Positions 27,013 through 36,025 are shown, numbered from the stretch's first letter. The stretch: 64,000 bases of DNA from Bradyrhizobium elkanii USDA 76 (GCF_023278185.1 NZ_CP066356.1:1790001-1854000), one strand, 5' to 3'. The notes: generated from the letters alone by a model not told the origin. Program-made: numbers and translations.

Positions 27013-28860
27013 TCAGTACGTCTTCAGCATTGTGAGCTCGCCGGCATCGGCTCGGTTTTTGGCGGCGAGCAAGATCTCCCTCATCTGCTTGATCACCTGC
27101 GGTTCTAGGGCTTCGATCTTCGCCGCGATCTGCGGATCAAGAATGCCTTTGCGGCCATACCGCCCTCGAACGTCGCTGGCATGTCCGAGAATGCGGTCGC
27201 GCGTGCGTTGTGCGATCGCATCATTGTCGAGCCAATCGGCCATGAGGTGCCGCGTCGAATAGAGGGTAAGGTCCGCGCGATCGAGTTTCAGTTTCGTCTT
27301 CACGTACTGCCATGCCTTGCTCAGCGGCTGCGACCAGCGGATCGTACCGTCTTTGCGAGTATAGGCGTCCCATTCCGGGAAGAGCCGTTCCTCTTGCTTG
27401 TCCATCAGATCCTGCATTCGATCCAGCAGCCCCAACTCGATGAGAAGCGGATGGATCGGAATGACCCGCCCGGCAGCGTTCGTCTTCAGATTGCGCAGAT
27501 CCTTCACCGCGACGCGGCCATGGCGAGCATCGAACGGGCGCAAGTCGAAATAGTAGAACTCGCCATCGGTTCGGATATCGGCGCATTTGAGCTGGCCGAC
27601 CTCGCCGGGCCTCATGCCGGTGAGGATGCAGATCAAGAAACCCCAGTAGATGTGCGATTGCACGAAGTACCGGCCGGGCTGCCAGACGTGCACGCGATTC
27701 TTGCAGCCGGTGAAGAGCGGCAGGCGCAACAGCGTCAGCAGCTCGTCATCGTCGAAGGCATCGCGCGGCAGCGGCGCCAAATTTTCGGGATCGATGCACA
27801 CGAACTTGGGACGCGGTCCGCAGTAATGCTTTTCCGCGATGGCGAAGTCGACGAACTTATAGAGCCCGGCCCAGTACCGGCTCTTGATGGTGGTGGTCGT
27901 CACGCGCTCGAGCTGCGACCACTTCGTCTCTTCCGCATATTTGTAGCGCTGGAAAAGCGTCTTCGCGAACCGGCGTGGAATGTTATCGCGATTGGGGATA
28001 TCCGGCAGCGCCTCGTCGAGTTGCTTCCATTTGGCATCGGTCAGTTCATCCATCCGCGGGTTGTCCAGGAAATCGATGGCGAACTGGATGACGGGTTCAG
28101 CTTCTCCGCGGCCCTTCGCGGTGTGTTTCCGCTTGCGGTCCAGCGGTTTGAGAAATTCCGCGAGCACGTCGGACATCCGGCAGGAATTGTCTTCGGCGGC
28201 CTCCCCGGTGGGGGCACATACCGCGGGCTCGGAGACCGGCGAGATCGAGCCCACCTTCTGCGCCGGAAGCAACGGAAGCCTTTGGGCGACTGCGTCCTGC
28301 ACGAGGCGATCGATCATCGCGATGGGATCGAACGGTTGTGCGACCGCCGGGGCGGCGGGCGCCGTCCAGCCTTCCTTGACCGCCTCGGCCGCGTCATGCC
28401 GGCCGTTTTCATAGGCACGCCGAACGTTTAGGCGGGCGATCTCGCTTTCGGCCGCCTTGTTCTGGTTGACGAAGTCGACCCAGGTGCTCGGCATCCGAGG
28501 GAAACGCTGCGGGTAGGCATAGCCGCGGTCCTGCGCCCGGCCGAGATAGCGCCTGACCTCATGTTCGAACGCGCAGCGCTCGGCCAGCAGCCGCTCGTTC
28601 GCCGGCACGCCATGCTCGACATAGGCGTGCAGCCGCGCGTCGAGGATGGTCCCCAACGCCTCCAGGTCGGGAGCCGCGATCAGTTCCTGCACCCATCCGA
28701 GATTGTCCATCAGCCGCCGCCTAGCCTCATCAAAATTCCCGGTCCTGAGGCTGACACGAAGGAGGGGGAGCCCAAAGAGCTGAGCGGCCTGTTTCCCCAG
28801 CCGAATCTGCAGGAAATAGCGTCCATCGCCGCGCCGGGCGAGGTAGGAAGGACGAGCCAC
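27013..28860 (-). CDS. Large tyrosine site-specific recombinase (integrase)
   Basis: 615 residues. The N-terminal 60 residues (MARPSYLARRGDGRYFLQIR) resemble the DUF6538 head common in proteobacterial integrases. A SAM-like core-binding region follows around 225-340, and the catalytic domain lies in the last 250 residues. Active-site candidates are Arg417 (TGMRPGE), Lys459, Arg537 (YSTRHLMADWL), His560 (LGHASD) and the Tyr568 nucleophile. The usual HxxR histidine is Tyr534. It probably catalyses insertion or excision of the 27-36 kb element. 98 bases separate it from the serine recombinase upstream. Confidence 0.9.
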   Translation of the reverse strand: MARPSYLARRGDGRYFLQIRLGKQAAQLFGLPLLRVSLRTGNFDEARRRLMDNLGWVQELIAAPDLEALGTILDARLHAYVEHGVPANERLLAERCAFEHEVRRYLGRAQDRGYAYPQRFPRMPSTWVDFVNQNKAAESEIARLNVRRAYENGRHDAAEAVKEGWTAPAAPAVAQPFDPIAMIDRLVQDAVAQRLPLLPAQKVGSISPVSEPAVCAPTGEAAEDNSCRMSDVLAEFLKPLDRKRKHTAKGRGEAEPVIQFAIDFLDNPRMDELTDAKWKQLDEALPDIPNRDNIPRRFAKTLFQRYKYAEETKWSQLERVTTTTIKSRYWAGLYKFVDFAIAEKHYCGPRPKFVCIDPENLAPLPRDAFDDDELLTLLRLPLFTGCKNRVHVWQPGRYFVQSHIYWGFLICILTGMRPGEVGQLKCADIRTDGEFYYFDLRPFDARHGRVAVKDLRNLKTNAAGRVIPIHPLLIELGLLDRMQDLMDKQEERLFPEWDAYTRKDGTIRWSQPLSKAWQYVKTKLKLDRADLTLYSTRHLMADWLDNDAIAQRTRDRILGHASDVRGRYGRKGILDPQIAAKIEALEPQVIKQMREILLAAKNRADAGELTMLKTY

Positions 28861-28958
28861 GCGCAGGCCTTTCCGGGGGGCGGGCCGGGTGAGACATCCC
28901 CGTGGGATGTAACACCATCAAATCCGCTACCACATTCCGGCCAACGTGCTGGAAAAGC

Positions 28959-30626
28959 TCAGGATTTCGCTTCGATTTTAGACCTGGTAGCGCGTCCCTC
29001 CCCCGCTACCATCTTTCCCCACACTCCTTTGACGCGGTTCGGATAGGCCTTTTCGCCCAGCAGGGCGTTTAGCCGGCCTGCGATCTCCACTGTTACGCCG
29101 CCCGGCCGCTCTGGATCGCGGAAAACGGTGACGGTCTCGACGAGGTCCCTGATAGCTTCGGCGGCCTCTCCGTCGCCCGCGCTGATACCCTTCGCTAGCG
29201 CTTCCTCAAGACGGCCGAGTTGTTCCTCATACCGCTTCAGAATAGCCGGATGCAGCGCAACTTCCTTTGCGGCCGGCGGTGCATTCTGCAGCTCCTCGGA
29301 GATGCGCTTTCGTTCGGCACCCAAGGCCGTCGATCTTGGGCCAAGAATGGATGGGTCTCCGAGTCCCTTTGCGATCGCATCAACCAGTCGGTCGATCTCC
29401 CTGTTCAGTTTTCCGAGCTGCTGCTCAAGACCTTGTCTCTTCGCAACTGACGCCGATGCGAGACGTTTCCTTTCCTCGAGGTATGTGCGCACGTACTCGG
29501 AAATGACTTTCGGCGCGCGCAACTCGGCCTTCAGGCCACTGAGAACTGCACTCTCGATCCTGTCCAAATAGAAGGTCTTGGCGTCGGGGCACGTTCCGCT
29601 CTCCGTGTCGGCCGAGCAGCGAATGCGGACGCGCCCCGATTTGTCCCGTCCATTGGTTGCCATGCCGGAGCCACATGAACCGCAGCGGATCAGGCCAGAT
29701 AGCATCCGACGGGGCCGACGTTGACGACTAGGATGGGTACGACCACGTTCCTCTTTGCGCTTCTGAGCCGCTGTGAACAGTTCCGAACTGATGATTGCAA
29801 GATGCGGCACTTCAGCGATCTGCCAGTCACTTTTCGGATTGGGGCGTGACAGGCGCTTTCCAGAATCGGGATCTTTCACCATCCTGACCTTGTTCCAGAC
29901 GAGGCGTCCTACGTAGAGCTCGTTCTGCAGAATGCCGGCACCCCTTTCTAGGTTGCCATTGATGGTTGAAGCATTCCACGCGCGCCCACGTGGGGGTGAT
30001 ACTCTCTCCTTGTTGAGGTCGTGCGCGATTTCGCGAGGCGTCCGACCGTCGACGTATTCCTGAAAGATGCGCCGGATCACTTGTGCCTCGGCCTCGACGA
30101 CGACCCGCTCGCCGCTTCTGCCGGCGATCGCCGCGTACCCGTACGTCGAGCCACCTCCAGCCAAGCCTTGCTTGATCCGCCCAGCCTGGCCACGACGCAC
30201 CTTGTGAGCGTTATCCTCGCGATAGAGCTGTCCGACCAGGCCGCGAAGACCGACCAGTACAGTATTGACCACGCCTTCGTGCACCGCCCGGATCTCGATA
30301 CCGAGAAAAGATAGCCGCTTATGGATGCCCGCGAGATCTTCCATGTCGCGGGAGAGACGATCAAGTGCTTCGACGACAACAACATCAAAGGACTTCTCTC
30401 TTGCATCGTCCAGCAGCTGCCGCAAGCCGTCGCGCCCCATCAACGAGCCGCCGGAGCGGGCTCGGTCTTCATAGGTGCGGATGACGCTCAATCCATCGCG
30501 ACCAGCATAGGTCTGACAGAGCGAAAGCTGATCCTCAATCGATCGTTCGTTCTGAAGGTCTGTCGAGAATCGGGCATAGATCGCCGCTCTCCTTTTTGCT
30601 TCTTCGATTGGCTTGTTCTCTCTCAT
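28959..30626 (-). CDS. Large serine recombinase
   Basis: 555 residues from ATG 30626 (MRENKPIEEAKRRAAIYARF), chosen because AAGGGAAGATC precedes it; the open frame reaches 30836. The resolvase domain has nucleophile Ser21 (ARFS) and LDRLSRDMEDLAGIHKRL. A recombinase domain follows (RGQAGRIKQGLAGGGSTYGY), then a zinc-ribbon with CGSCGSGMATNGR and a distal CSADTESGTC. The C-terminus is a coiled coil with LEERKRLASASVAKRQGLEQ. Such enzymes integrate or excise phages and mobile elements without a host factor. It lies just upstream of a tyrosine integrase in the same orientation, an unusual pairing. Confidence 0.92.
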   Translation of the reverse strand: MRENKPIEEAKRRAAIYARFSTDLQNERSIEDQLSLCQTYAGRDGLSVIRTYEDRARSGGSLMGRDGLRQLLDDAREKSFDVVVVEALDRLSRDMEDLAGIHKRLSFLGIEIRAVHEGVVNTVLVGLRGLVGQLYREDNAHKVRRGQAGRIKQGLAGGGSTYGYAAIAGRSGERVVVEAEAQVIRRIFQEYVDGRTPREIAHDLNKERVSPPRGRAWNASTINGNLERGAGILQNELYVGRLVWNKVRMVKDPDSGKRLSRPNPKSDWQIAEVPHLAIISSELFTAAQKRKEERGRTHPSRQRRPRRMLSGLIRCGSCGSGMATNGRDKSGRVRIRCSADTESGTCPDAKTFYLDRIESAVLSGLKAELRAPKVISEYVRTYLEERKRLASASVAKRQGLEQQLGKLNREIDRLVDAIAKGLGDPSILGPRSTALGAERKRISEELQNAPPAAKEVALHPAILKRYEEQLGRLEEALAKGISAGDGEAAEAIRDLVETVTVFRDPERPGGVTVEIAGRLNALLGEKAYPNRVKGVWGKMVAGEGRATRSKIEAKS

Positions 30627-31356
30627 GATCTTCCCTTGCAGCCAGACGAGCGAGTACGCGTGCAAGCCGCAAGATCGCCTCGGCTGGACTCGGCTGCAAG
30701 GGTAATTTCTGACAGGTATCCCGCACGATCGTGCCTCTAGATCGCCGCGCGACCTAACGAAGTGCGCGCACCGGTGCTCGCGCCTATTGATAAAGTGTCG
30801 GTGGCAGCGGCCATTCTCGATGTGTTCCTTAGACACTTGCAGAAGAAGTCTTCAGAGGTCCGCCATGCGATTGGACGTCGTTGCAAAGCGAATCCACATA
30901 AGGTCCGGTTCGACTACGTATTTGTTGATCACCATGAGACGCGCGATCCTTGACTCTTTCAACTGCGGGCCAAGCAAGGTTGCGGTATCTTGCGCCCAGA
31001 CGGGGATGCATGCGCCATCTCGGTATGGCCGATGACGGTTTGGTCAAGCCGATCATCTTCGCGTTACCTCATCGCTTGCTGCTCGACGTGTCTTTGCCTC
31101 ACCAGGACGTGCTCAGCGTAGTCCGCCGATTTCCACGTCCTGGGTCTTTGGTCTGAAGTGCAGATCGGCGTCGGCGAGCTTCCCGTCTGCCGGTGTGGAT
31201 CGCCCATGGCGAAGGTGCTCCGCTGCCGAGAGCGCCCCGGATGGGGATGTTACCTTTCCTGCAAGGCCTGCGCTTCGCTTTCGCGATGAGACGATTCCCT
31301 GCTTATGGCTTGACGACCTATGGCAGCCGTCCCGCCGTCCGAAACCCTCGCACGCT
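30627..31356. other. Gene-poor stretch before the DUF736 leader
   Basis: No frame here has both a ribosome-binding site and a recognisable product. It spans the divergent promoters of the recombinase (minus) and the first DUF736 gene (plus). Confidence 0.5.
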
Positions 31357-31411
31357 TCTTTTTTCCCCGCCGGCAAGCCGGCTCCTCGCGACCGCTTCGC
31401 TGCAAAAAAGA
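31357..31411 (+). ncRNA. Nested-stem leader element of DUF736 gene 1 (candidate structured RNA)
   Basis: The outer arms TCTTTTTT (31357-31364) and AAAAAAGA (31404-31411) are perfectly complementary. They enclose CCCC, a GCCGGC-AA-GCCGGC hairpin and CTCGCGA. The same architecture and spacing (about 115-120 bases to the start codon) recur before the second intact DUF736 gene at 35517. Function unknown; a leader attenuator or protein-binding RNA is possible. Confidence 0.45.
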
Positions 31412-31525
31412 CACTAGCTCGGGTGCGCCGCTGCGCTTCGCCCCAAAGGTTCGGCAGCGCTCCGGCCGCCATGACGGTCTCGCCATCGCAGGGGATCGGC
31501 CCAGCGGCAACGAAGGAGACAGACC

Positions 31526-31849
31526 ATGACTGCAATCGGATTCGTCACCCGTACGGACAACGGCGGCTTCAGGGGCGAGCTCAAGACCTTGTCCATCCGC
31601 GCCCACATCGACATCGTCCCCAACAGCGGCAAGTCGACCGAGGCTCAGCCGGATTTCCGCATCATCGCGCAGGGAGTCGAGATCGGAGCCGGCTGGATCC
31701 GGCGCGGCGAAAGCAGCGGCAAGGACTGCGTCAGCCTGTCACTCGCAGCACCTGAACTTGGGTCTCGCAAGCTCTACGCCAACCTTGGCCGAGCCGTCGG
31801 CCTGGGCGATGACAACGGCTTCTTCCTGATCTGGAATCCTGGAGACTAG
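31526..31849 (+). CDS. DUF736 family protein, copy 1
   Basis: 107 residues from ATG 31526, preceded by GAAGGAGACAG. It shows the DUF736 pattern: an N-terminal IGFVTRTDNGGFRGELKTLS, the central DFRIIAQGVEIGAGWIRRG, and a C-terminal LYANLGRAVG and FFLIWNPGD. It is a small cytosolic beta-rich protein found almost only on alphaproteobacterial plasmids and integrative elements; function unknown. It lies behind a nested-stem leader and ahead of a strong terminator, so it is a monocistronic unit. Confidence 0.9.
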   Translation: MTAIGFVTRTDNGGFRGELKTLSIRAHIDIVPNSGKSTEAQPDFRIIAQGVEIGAGWIRRGESSGKDCVSLSLAAPELGSRKLYANLGRAVGLGDDNGFFLIWNPGD

Positions 31850-31861
31850 CCCAGGATTTTG

Positions 31862-31890
31862 GGCTCCCGCGCGAAGCGCGGGAGCCTTTT
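31862..31890 (+). terminator. Intrinsic terminator of DUF736 gene 1
   Basis: A GGCTCCCGCG/CGCGGGAGCC stem (10 bp, 5-base loop) followed by TTTT, 12 bases after the stop codon. Confidence 0.9.
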
Positions 31891-32051
31891 CTCTAAGCTC
31901 CAGGCAGACGCCTATCGACTGTCATTGCCGGTAGCTCGGATGACTTGTTCCTGCCTGATGACGCGCTCTGCGCGCGGGTGCTGCGCAGAGCATCGGTGGC
32001 AAGCCGGCCACGAGCCCGCGCAAGGCTGCAAGCGGTCAAAAGGAGATGCTC

Positions 32052-32174
32052 ATGCCGATGGCCCGCAAGCAACCTGCAAAGGAGGCTGCGGCAAAGAATC
32101 CCGCAGCCAGGCCGCGGCGGAAGTCAGCTTGGGTTGTCCTGCCGATGGCGATTCACATCCGCCAGTCGCTCTGA
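32052..32174 (+). CDS. Possible 40-residue basic protein
   Basis: AAAAGGAG precedes two in-frame starts; ATG 32052 has the best spacing (ATG 32046 and 32058 are also possible). The peptide begins MPMARKQPAKEAAAKNPAA, is strongly basic (ARPRRKSAW) and ends VVLPMAIHIRQSL. It could be a nucleic-acid-binding leader peptide or a truncated gene. No family recognised. Confidence 0.35.
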   Translation: MPMARKQPAKEAAAKNPAARPRRKSAWVVLPMAIHIRQSL

Positions 32175-32969
32175 TCAGGTCGTAACGCGCCGTCGTTCGA
32201 GGTTTGGAGCCAAATAGGGGGCCGCGTCCTGTTCGCTACATGTTGCACGCTCGCAGTGATGGTTGGCGGAAGCCGAAAAATTTGCAGCCCGCGCGGGTTA
32301 AGAAGAAGCGCTTCCCAACAAATCAATGACTCGAAGAAAAAAGCGCGCGGTGAGGTCCAGTTTCGTCGAACTAGGTCATCGTGACGGCTGCGATCCCTCG
32401 CGCAAACAGATGAGGATCACGCGCGCAATATATCGCTATTATGTAATGTGTCGCTCGCCGGAGGCACTCGCCCGCGGTCCCCGCCGTCATTGCATGCCGG
32501 CGTCGCTGTCACTGTCCCGCGTTCGGGTGCCTTGTTAACCGGTCTCGCGACTGCAGTCGCCTCGGTGCCCGCGAGCATTGCATGCCCGCGTCGCTATCAC
32601 TGCCCAGTCGGCGGCTGCCTCTTTGATCTTGTCACTCTTGGCTTGATTTCACTTCTTCCGGGTTGCTCAGCGCTCTCATCGTCGAGAGCTACGGGGCTCC
32701 GCCCCGCGCGCGCGCCAGGGTAGCGCGCCGGCTATGCCGGCGCCGCCCCGAGCGGTCTCCCCGGTCTTCCGCGCTTCGCTCATTTGCCGACCTTGGACGA
32801 ATTGGGACGCGCTTGTGCAGACCCGCTTCTCGCGAAGCGGCCCTCATCGGGCGGGAGATACCCCTCCGCTCGGGGCGCCCTGGCACTTGCTACCCCCGGC
32901 CTCGCCGACGGGCAGGGGCGCAGGCGCGGAGTGCGCCATGCACCCATGGAAGCAAAAGGAAGAATGATC
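32175..32969. other. GC-rich leader region of the ParB-domain gene
   Basis: No supportable gene. It holds a direct repeat pair (32488 and 32576), several GC-rich hairpins (for example around GGGGCTCCGCCCC near 32695), and then the ParB gene start. A frame at 32326 (MTRRKKRAVRSSF) is basic but degenerates. Confidence 0.5.
32488..32606 (+). repeat. Direct repeat pair upstream of the ParB-domain gene
   Basis: Two 31-base units, 32488-32518 and 32576-32606, 88 bases apart. Both read CATTGCATGCC, one variable base, GCGTCGCTRTCACTGYCC. Looser similarity extends about 15 bases to the left of each. They could be partition or replication iterons, or a local duplication. Confidence 0.55.
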
Positions 32970-34982
32970 ATGTTGGCCAAATCAGTTGAAATCATTCCCG
33001 TGAGCGGGACGGAGGTTCTCATTCCGCTCAACAAGCTCAAGAAGTCCCCGAACAATGCGCGCAGGACGCCGCACAGCGAGGCGGCGATCGAGGCTTATGC
33101 GGCGAGCATCGCCGCCAAGGGCATCCTGCAAAATCTGGTGGTCGAGCCCGAGTTTGACGGAGAGGGAACGGCCACCGGGTTCTATTTCGTGACCATCGGC
33201 GAGGGCAGGCGGCTGGCCCAGTTGCTGCGGGTGCAGCGCAAGGAGATCAAGAAGGGCGAGCCGATCCGCTGCATCGTCGATACCGCGAACGACCCCCACG
33301 AAATCAGCCTGGACGAGAACGTTACCCGGGAAAGCATGCATCCGGCCGACCAGTTCGAGGCGTTCCGGAAGCTCGCGGACGAGAGCGGGCTTGGCGCGGA
33401 GGAGATCGCGGCCCGCTTCGGCGTCACGGCCCATGTTGTGCGGCAACGCCTGCGGCTCGGCGCTGTTTCGCCCAAATTGGTGCAGCTCTATCGCGAGGGC
33501 GATCTGACGCTTGAGCAGCTGATGGCCTTTGCCATCACGGACGATCATGCCCGGCAGGAAGCCGTCTATGAGCGCCTGCCCTTCGACCCGGATGCCAGCA
33601 CCATCCGTCGCCTGCTCACCGAAACCCATGTCGCCGCCACGGATCGCCGCGCGCGTTTTGTTGGGCTCGAGGCCTACACGGAGGCGGGCGGCACGGTGCT
33701 GCGCGACCTCTTCACCGAGGATCGCGGCGGTTATCTGGAAGACGTCTCGCTGCTCGATCTCTTGGTGACGGCAAGGCTCGGCCGCGAGGCAGACAGCTTG
33801 CGGGCGGCCGAGGGATGGCGGTGGACGGAAGCCCATCTCGACTTCCCGCATGCCCACGGCATGCGCCGCGTCTACGCGCATCCGGTTGAGCTTCCGGCCG
33901 AGGATCAGGCCGCCCTTCAGGCGGTTCAGACCGAATTCGACCGGCTGACCGGGCAGCATCAGACGGCCGAGGAACTGCCCGACGACGTGGACGCGCGGTT
34001 CGGCGAACTGGAGGCCGAGATCGAGCGACTGGAAGCAAAACGGCAGGCCTACGATCCCGACGACGTCGGGCGCGGCGGCGCGTTTGTGATCCTCAATCAC
34101 GATGGCACCGTGCGGGTCGAGCGGGGTTTCATCCGCCCGGAGGACGAGAAGCCCGAGGCCGCAACCGGCCCGGAAAGCGATGCCGAGGCGGGGGACGAGG
34201 GGGACCGGGAAGGCGAGGAAGCCGCTCCGGATGGCGAGGACGACGAGGGCGCGAGCGACGAGGAGGACGGGGACCAGAAGCTGTCCGATGCTCTCGTTCG
34301 CGACCTGACCGCGCACCGAACCTTGGGGCTGCGGCTCAATCTGAGTGAGCAGCCGGACGTCGCCATTGTGGCGATTACCCATGCACTCGCCGCCCAGATT
34401 TTCTATGTCGGCGCGGCCGCGCATGTGGCCGGCATCCAGCCGGTGAAGACCGATCTGGCTGCGCATGCGGACGGGATCGAGGACACGCCGGCCGGGAAAG
34501 CTTGGTCGGACCGACATGCCAATTGGGCGCGGCAGATGCCCAAAGACGTCGCCGCACTGTGGGAATTCGTGGCCGAGCTCGACCACGACAGCCGCATGGC
34601 GCTGTTCGCGCATTGCGTCTCCCTGACGGTCAATGCGGTCAAATTGCCGTTTGACCGGAGGCCGCAGGCGCTGGCGGCGGCCCGCCGTCTGGCCGAGGCC
34701 GTGGCACTCGACATGACCTCCTATTGGCGGCCGACGGTGCGCAGTTATCTTGGCCGTGTCACCAAGGCGAACATCCTGGCGGCGGTCCGCGAAGGCCTCA
34801 GTGAGGAGGCTGCCGAGCGCATGTCGGCGATGAAGAAGGCCGACATGGCGCAAGCCGCCGAGCAGCTGTTGGCGGCAACTGACTGGCTGCCGTCGCTGCT
34901 GCGGACGGCCGCGCCGCAGGGGCAAGCGGGTCTCCAAAGCGAGGCGCAGGACCGCGAACCGCATTCGCAAGCCGCTGAGTGA
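32970..34982 (+). CDS. Large ParB N-domain protein of an integrative element
   Basis: About 670 residues from ATG 32970 (ATG 32964 overlaps it), preceded by AAGGAAGA. The N-terminal 200 residues are a ParB/Spo0J domain: PLNKLKKSPNNARRTPHSEA, GEGRRLAQLLRV, EISLDENVTRESMHPADQFE and a helix-turn-helix with EEIAARFGVTAHVVRQRLRL. A long C-terminal half contains a very acidic linker around residues 400-450 and a helical end. Such proteins are found on alphaproteobacterial ICEs and plasmids beside DUF736 genes. No parA is adjacent, so true partitioning is uncertain and a regulatory role is possible. Confidence 0.88.
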   Translation: MLAKSVEIIPVSGTEVLIPLNKLKKSPNNARRTPHSEAAIEAYAASIAAKGILQNLVVEPEFDGEGTATGFYFVTIGEGRRLAQLLRVQRKEIKKGEPIRCIVDTANDPHEISLDENVTRESMHPADQFEAFRKLADESGLGAEEIAARFGVTAHVVRQRLRLGAVSPKLVQLYREGDLTLEQLMAFAITDDHARQEAVYERLPFDPDASTIRRLLTETHVAATDRRARFVGLEAYTEAGGTVLRDLFTEDRGGYLEDVSLLDLLVTARLGREADSLRAAEGWRWTEAHLDFPHAHGMRRVYAHPVELPAEDQAALQAVQTEFDRLTGQHQTAEELPDDVDARFGELEAEIERLEAKRQAYDPDDVGRGGAFVILNHDGTVRVERGFIRPEDEKPEAATGPESDAEAGDEGDREGEEAAPDGEDDEGASDEEDGDQKLSDALVRDLTAHRTLGLRLNLSEQPDVAIVAITHALAAQIFYVGAAAHVAGIQPVKTDLAAHADGIEDTPAGKAWSDRHANWARQMPKDVAALWEFVAELDHDSRMALFAHCVSLTVNAVKLPFDRRPQALAAARRLAEAVALDMTSYWRPTVRSYLGRVTKANILAAVREGLSEEAAERMSAMKKADMAQAAEQLLAATDWLPSLLRTAAPQGQAGLQSEAQDREPHSQAAE

Positions 34983-34990
34983 AACCCTCG

Positions 34991-35018
34991 CCGGGGCCGC
35001 ATGGGCGGCCCCGGCGGG
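34991..35018 (+). terminator. 12-bp perfect hairpin after the ParB-domain gene
   Basis: CGCCGGGGCCGC/GCGGCCCCGGCG with a 4-base loop, 9 bases past the stop codon. It lacks a T run, so it may be a weak terminator or an mRNA-stabilising hairpin. Confidence 0.6.
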
Positions 35019-35149
35019 CTCCAAAATTGCGGCCGCGCACCTGACGGTGCGCGGCCGATTCCAAGATGCAAAGTGGCGATTTCCCACGCAAGGCTCGCTC
35101 CGTTCGGGGGCACGATCCGTCCGATCCGCGCCGATTGCTGCAGCCAGAT

Positions 35150-35415
35150 TGGCCGTAACCGCGCCTCCTTCGACCTTCACCAACGAGACGTAGATCGAAG
35201 CCGGGAAGCTCGGATCGCGTCTTGACCGCGCTTGTCGAGAGTGCATTCGGGCGGCCAATTCTAGCGATGCCGGCGGTTCCTTGCGCGAACATGCGGCTGG
35301 GTTGCCCGTGTTGGTCCGGCTGCGTCTTCACCGCGATTGATGCGCGGACATCGGCCTGTTCTCGACCGGTCCAACCGTTTTCTGGTGCTGCGCAGGTGGC
35401 GGTTGCGATGGTCAT
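35150..35415 (-). pseudogene. Decayed third DUF736 gene, inverted
   Basis: From ATG 35415 (preceded by GGAG) the frame reads MTIATATCAAPENGWTG, the usual DUF736 start. The middle is scrambled by indels and substitutions, but the C-terminal end is recognisable in another frame as DPSFPASIYVSLVKVEGG. That is close to [18 protein letters not shown] in the intact gene at 35698. It lies in opposite orientation to the two intact copies. Confidence 0.72.
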
Positions 35416-35516
35416 CTCCGTCAGTTCGGTGATGGGCTCGCGTCCATCGCAGTCACGATTGGCTGATCAAGCCCGGGGGACGGCAAGGGCCTCGATCGCC
35501 TTCCCGCAACGGCTGC

Positions 35517-35577
35517 GCCTGCTTTTTTCCCCTGCCGCGAAGCGGCGGCATTCCTCGCGAAGCACAAAAAAGCAGGC
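35517..35577 (+). ncRNA. Nested-stem leader element of DUF736 gene 2 (candidate structured RNA)
   Basis: The outer arms GCCTGCTTTTTT (35517-35528) and AAAAAAGCAGGC (35566-35577) pair perfectly over 12 bp. They enclose CCCC, an inner TGCCGC/GCGGCA hairpin and CTCGCGAAGC. The layout matches the element at 31357 although the stem bases differ, which suggests that structure is conserved. It lies 120 bases before ATG 35698 and also between this gene and the divergent DUF736 relic. Confidence 0.5.
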
Positions 35578-35697
35578 TTGTCGCCGTCCTCCGCTGGCGC
35601 TGCGGGCCTTATGGCTGCGGGCCCATCGCTCCCCGGGCCAGGGATCGCCATCGAGGCTGCGATGGACGCGGCCCGAGCAAAACAGACGGAGATCATC

Positions 35698-36009
35698 ATG
35701 GCGACCATCGGCACTTTCACCGCTTCCGACACCGGCTACACCGGCTCGATCAAGACGCTGACGCTCAACATCAAGGCCAAGCTCGTCGCATCCGAGAAGG
35801 ACAACGACAAGGCTCCCGACTACCGGATCTTCGCAGGTAGCACCGAGTTCGGCGCCGCCTGGAAGAAGACCGCCCGCGACAGCGATCGCGAATATCTCTC
35901 GGTCAAACTCGACGATCCAAGCTTCCCGGCTCCGATCTACGCCTCGTTGGTCAAGGTCGAAGGCGAGGAGGGCTTCAGCCTGATCTGGTCGCGCCGCAAC
36001 GGCGACTGA
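35698..36009 (+). CDS. DUF736 family protein, copy 2
   Basis: 103 residues from ATG 35698, preceded by ACGGAGATC. It has the classic DUF736 sequence: [60 protein letters not shown], then [19 protein letters not shown]. It is closer to the common DUF736 form than copy 1. It forms a monocistronic unit between the nested-stem element and a strong terminator. Function unknown; a marker of alphaproteobacterial mobile elements. Confidence 0.93.
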   Translation: MATIGTFTASDTGYTGSIKTLTLNIKAKLVASEKDNDKAPDYRIFAGSTEFGAAWKKTARDSDREYLSVKLDDPSFPAPIYASLVKVEGEEGFSLIWSRRNGD

Positions 36010-36025
36010 CCCTGACGGATCATCG

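Noticed and set aside
27181..28431. A 416-codon open frame antisense to the integrase
   Set aside because: A shadow frame of a GC-rich gene; the sense product has complete recombinase motifs.
32982..35258. A 758-codon open frame antisense to the ParB-domain gene
   Set aside because: Explained by the GC-rich codon usage of the sense gene; the product is histidine/arginine-rich with no domain. Only its first part (35165-35230) reflects a real relic, the decayed DUF736 copy.
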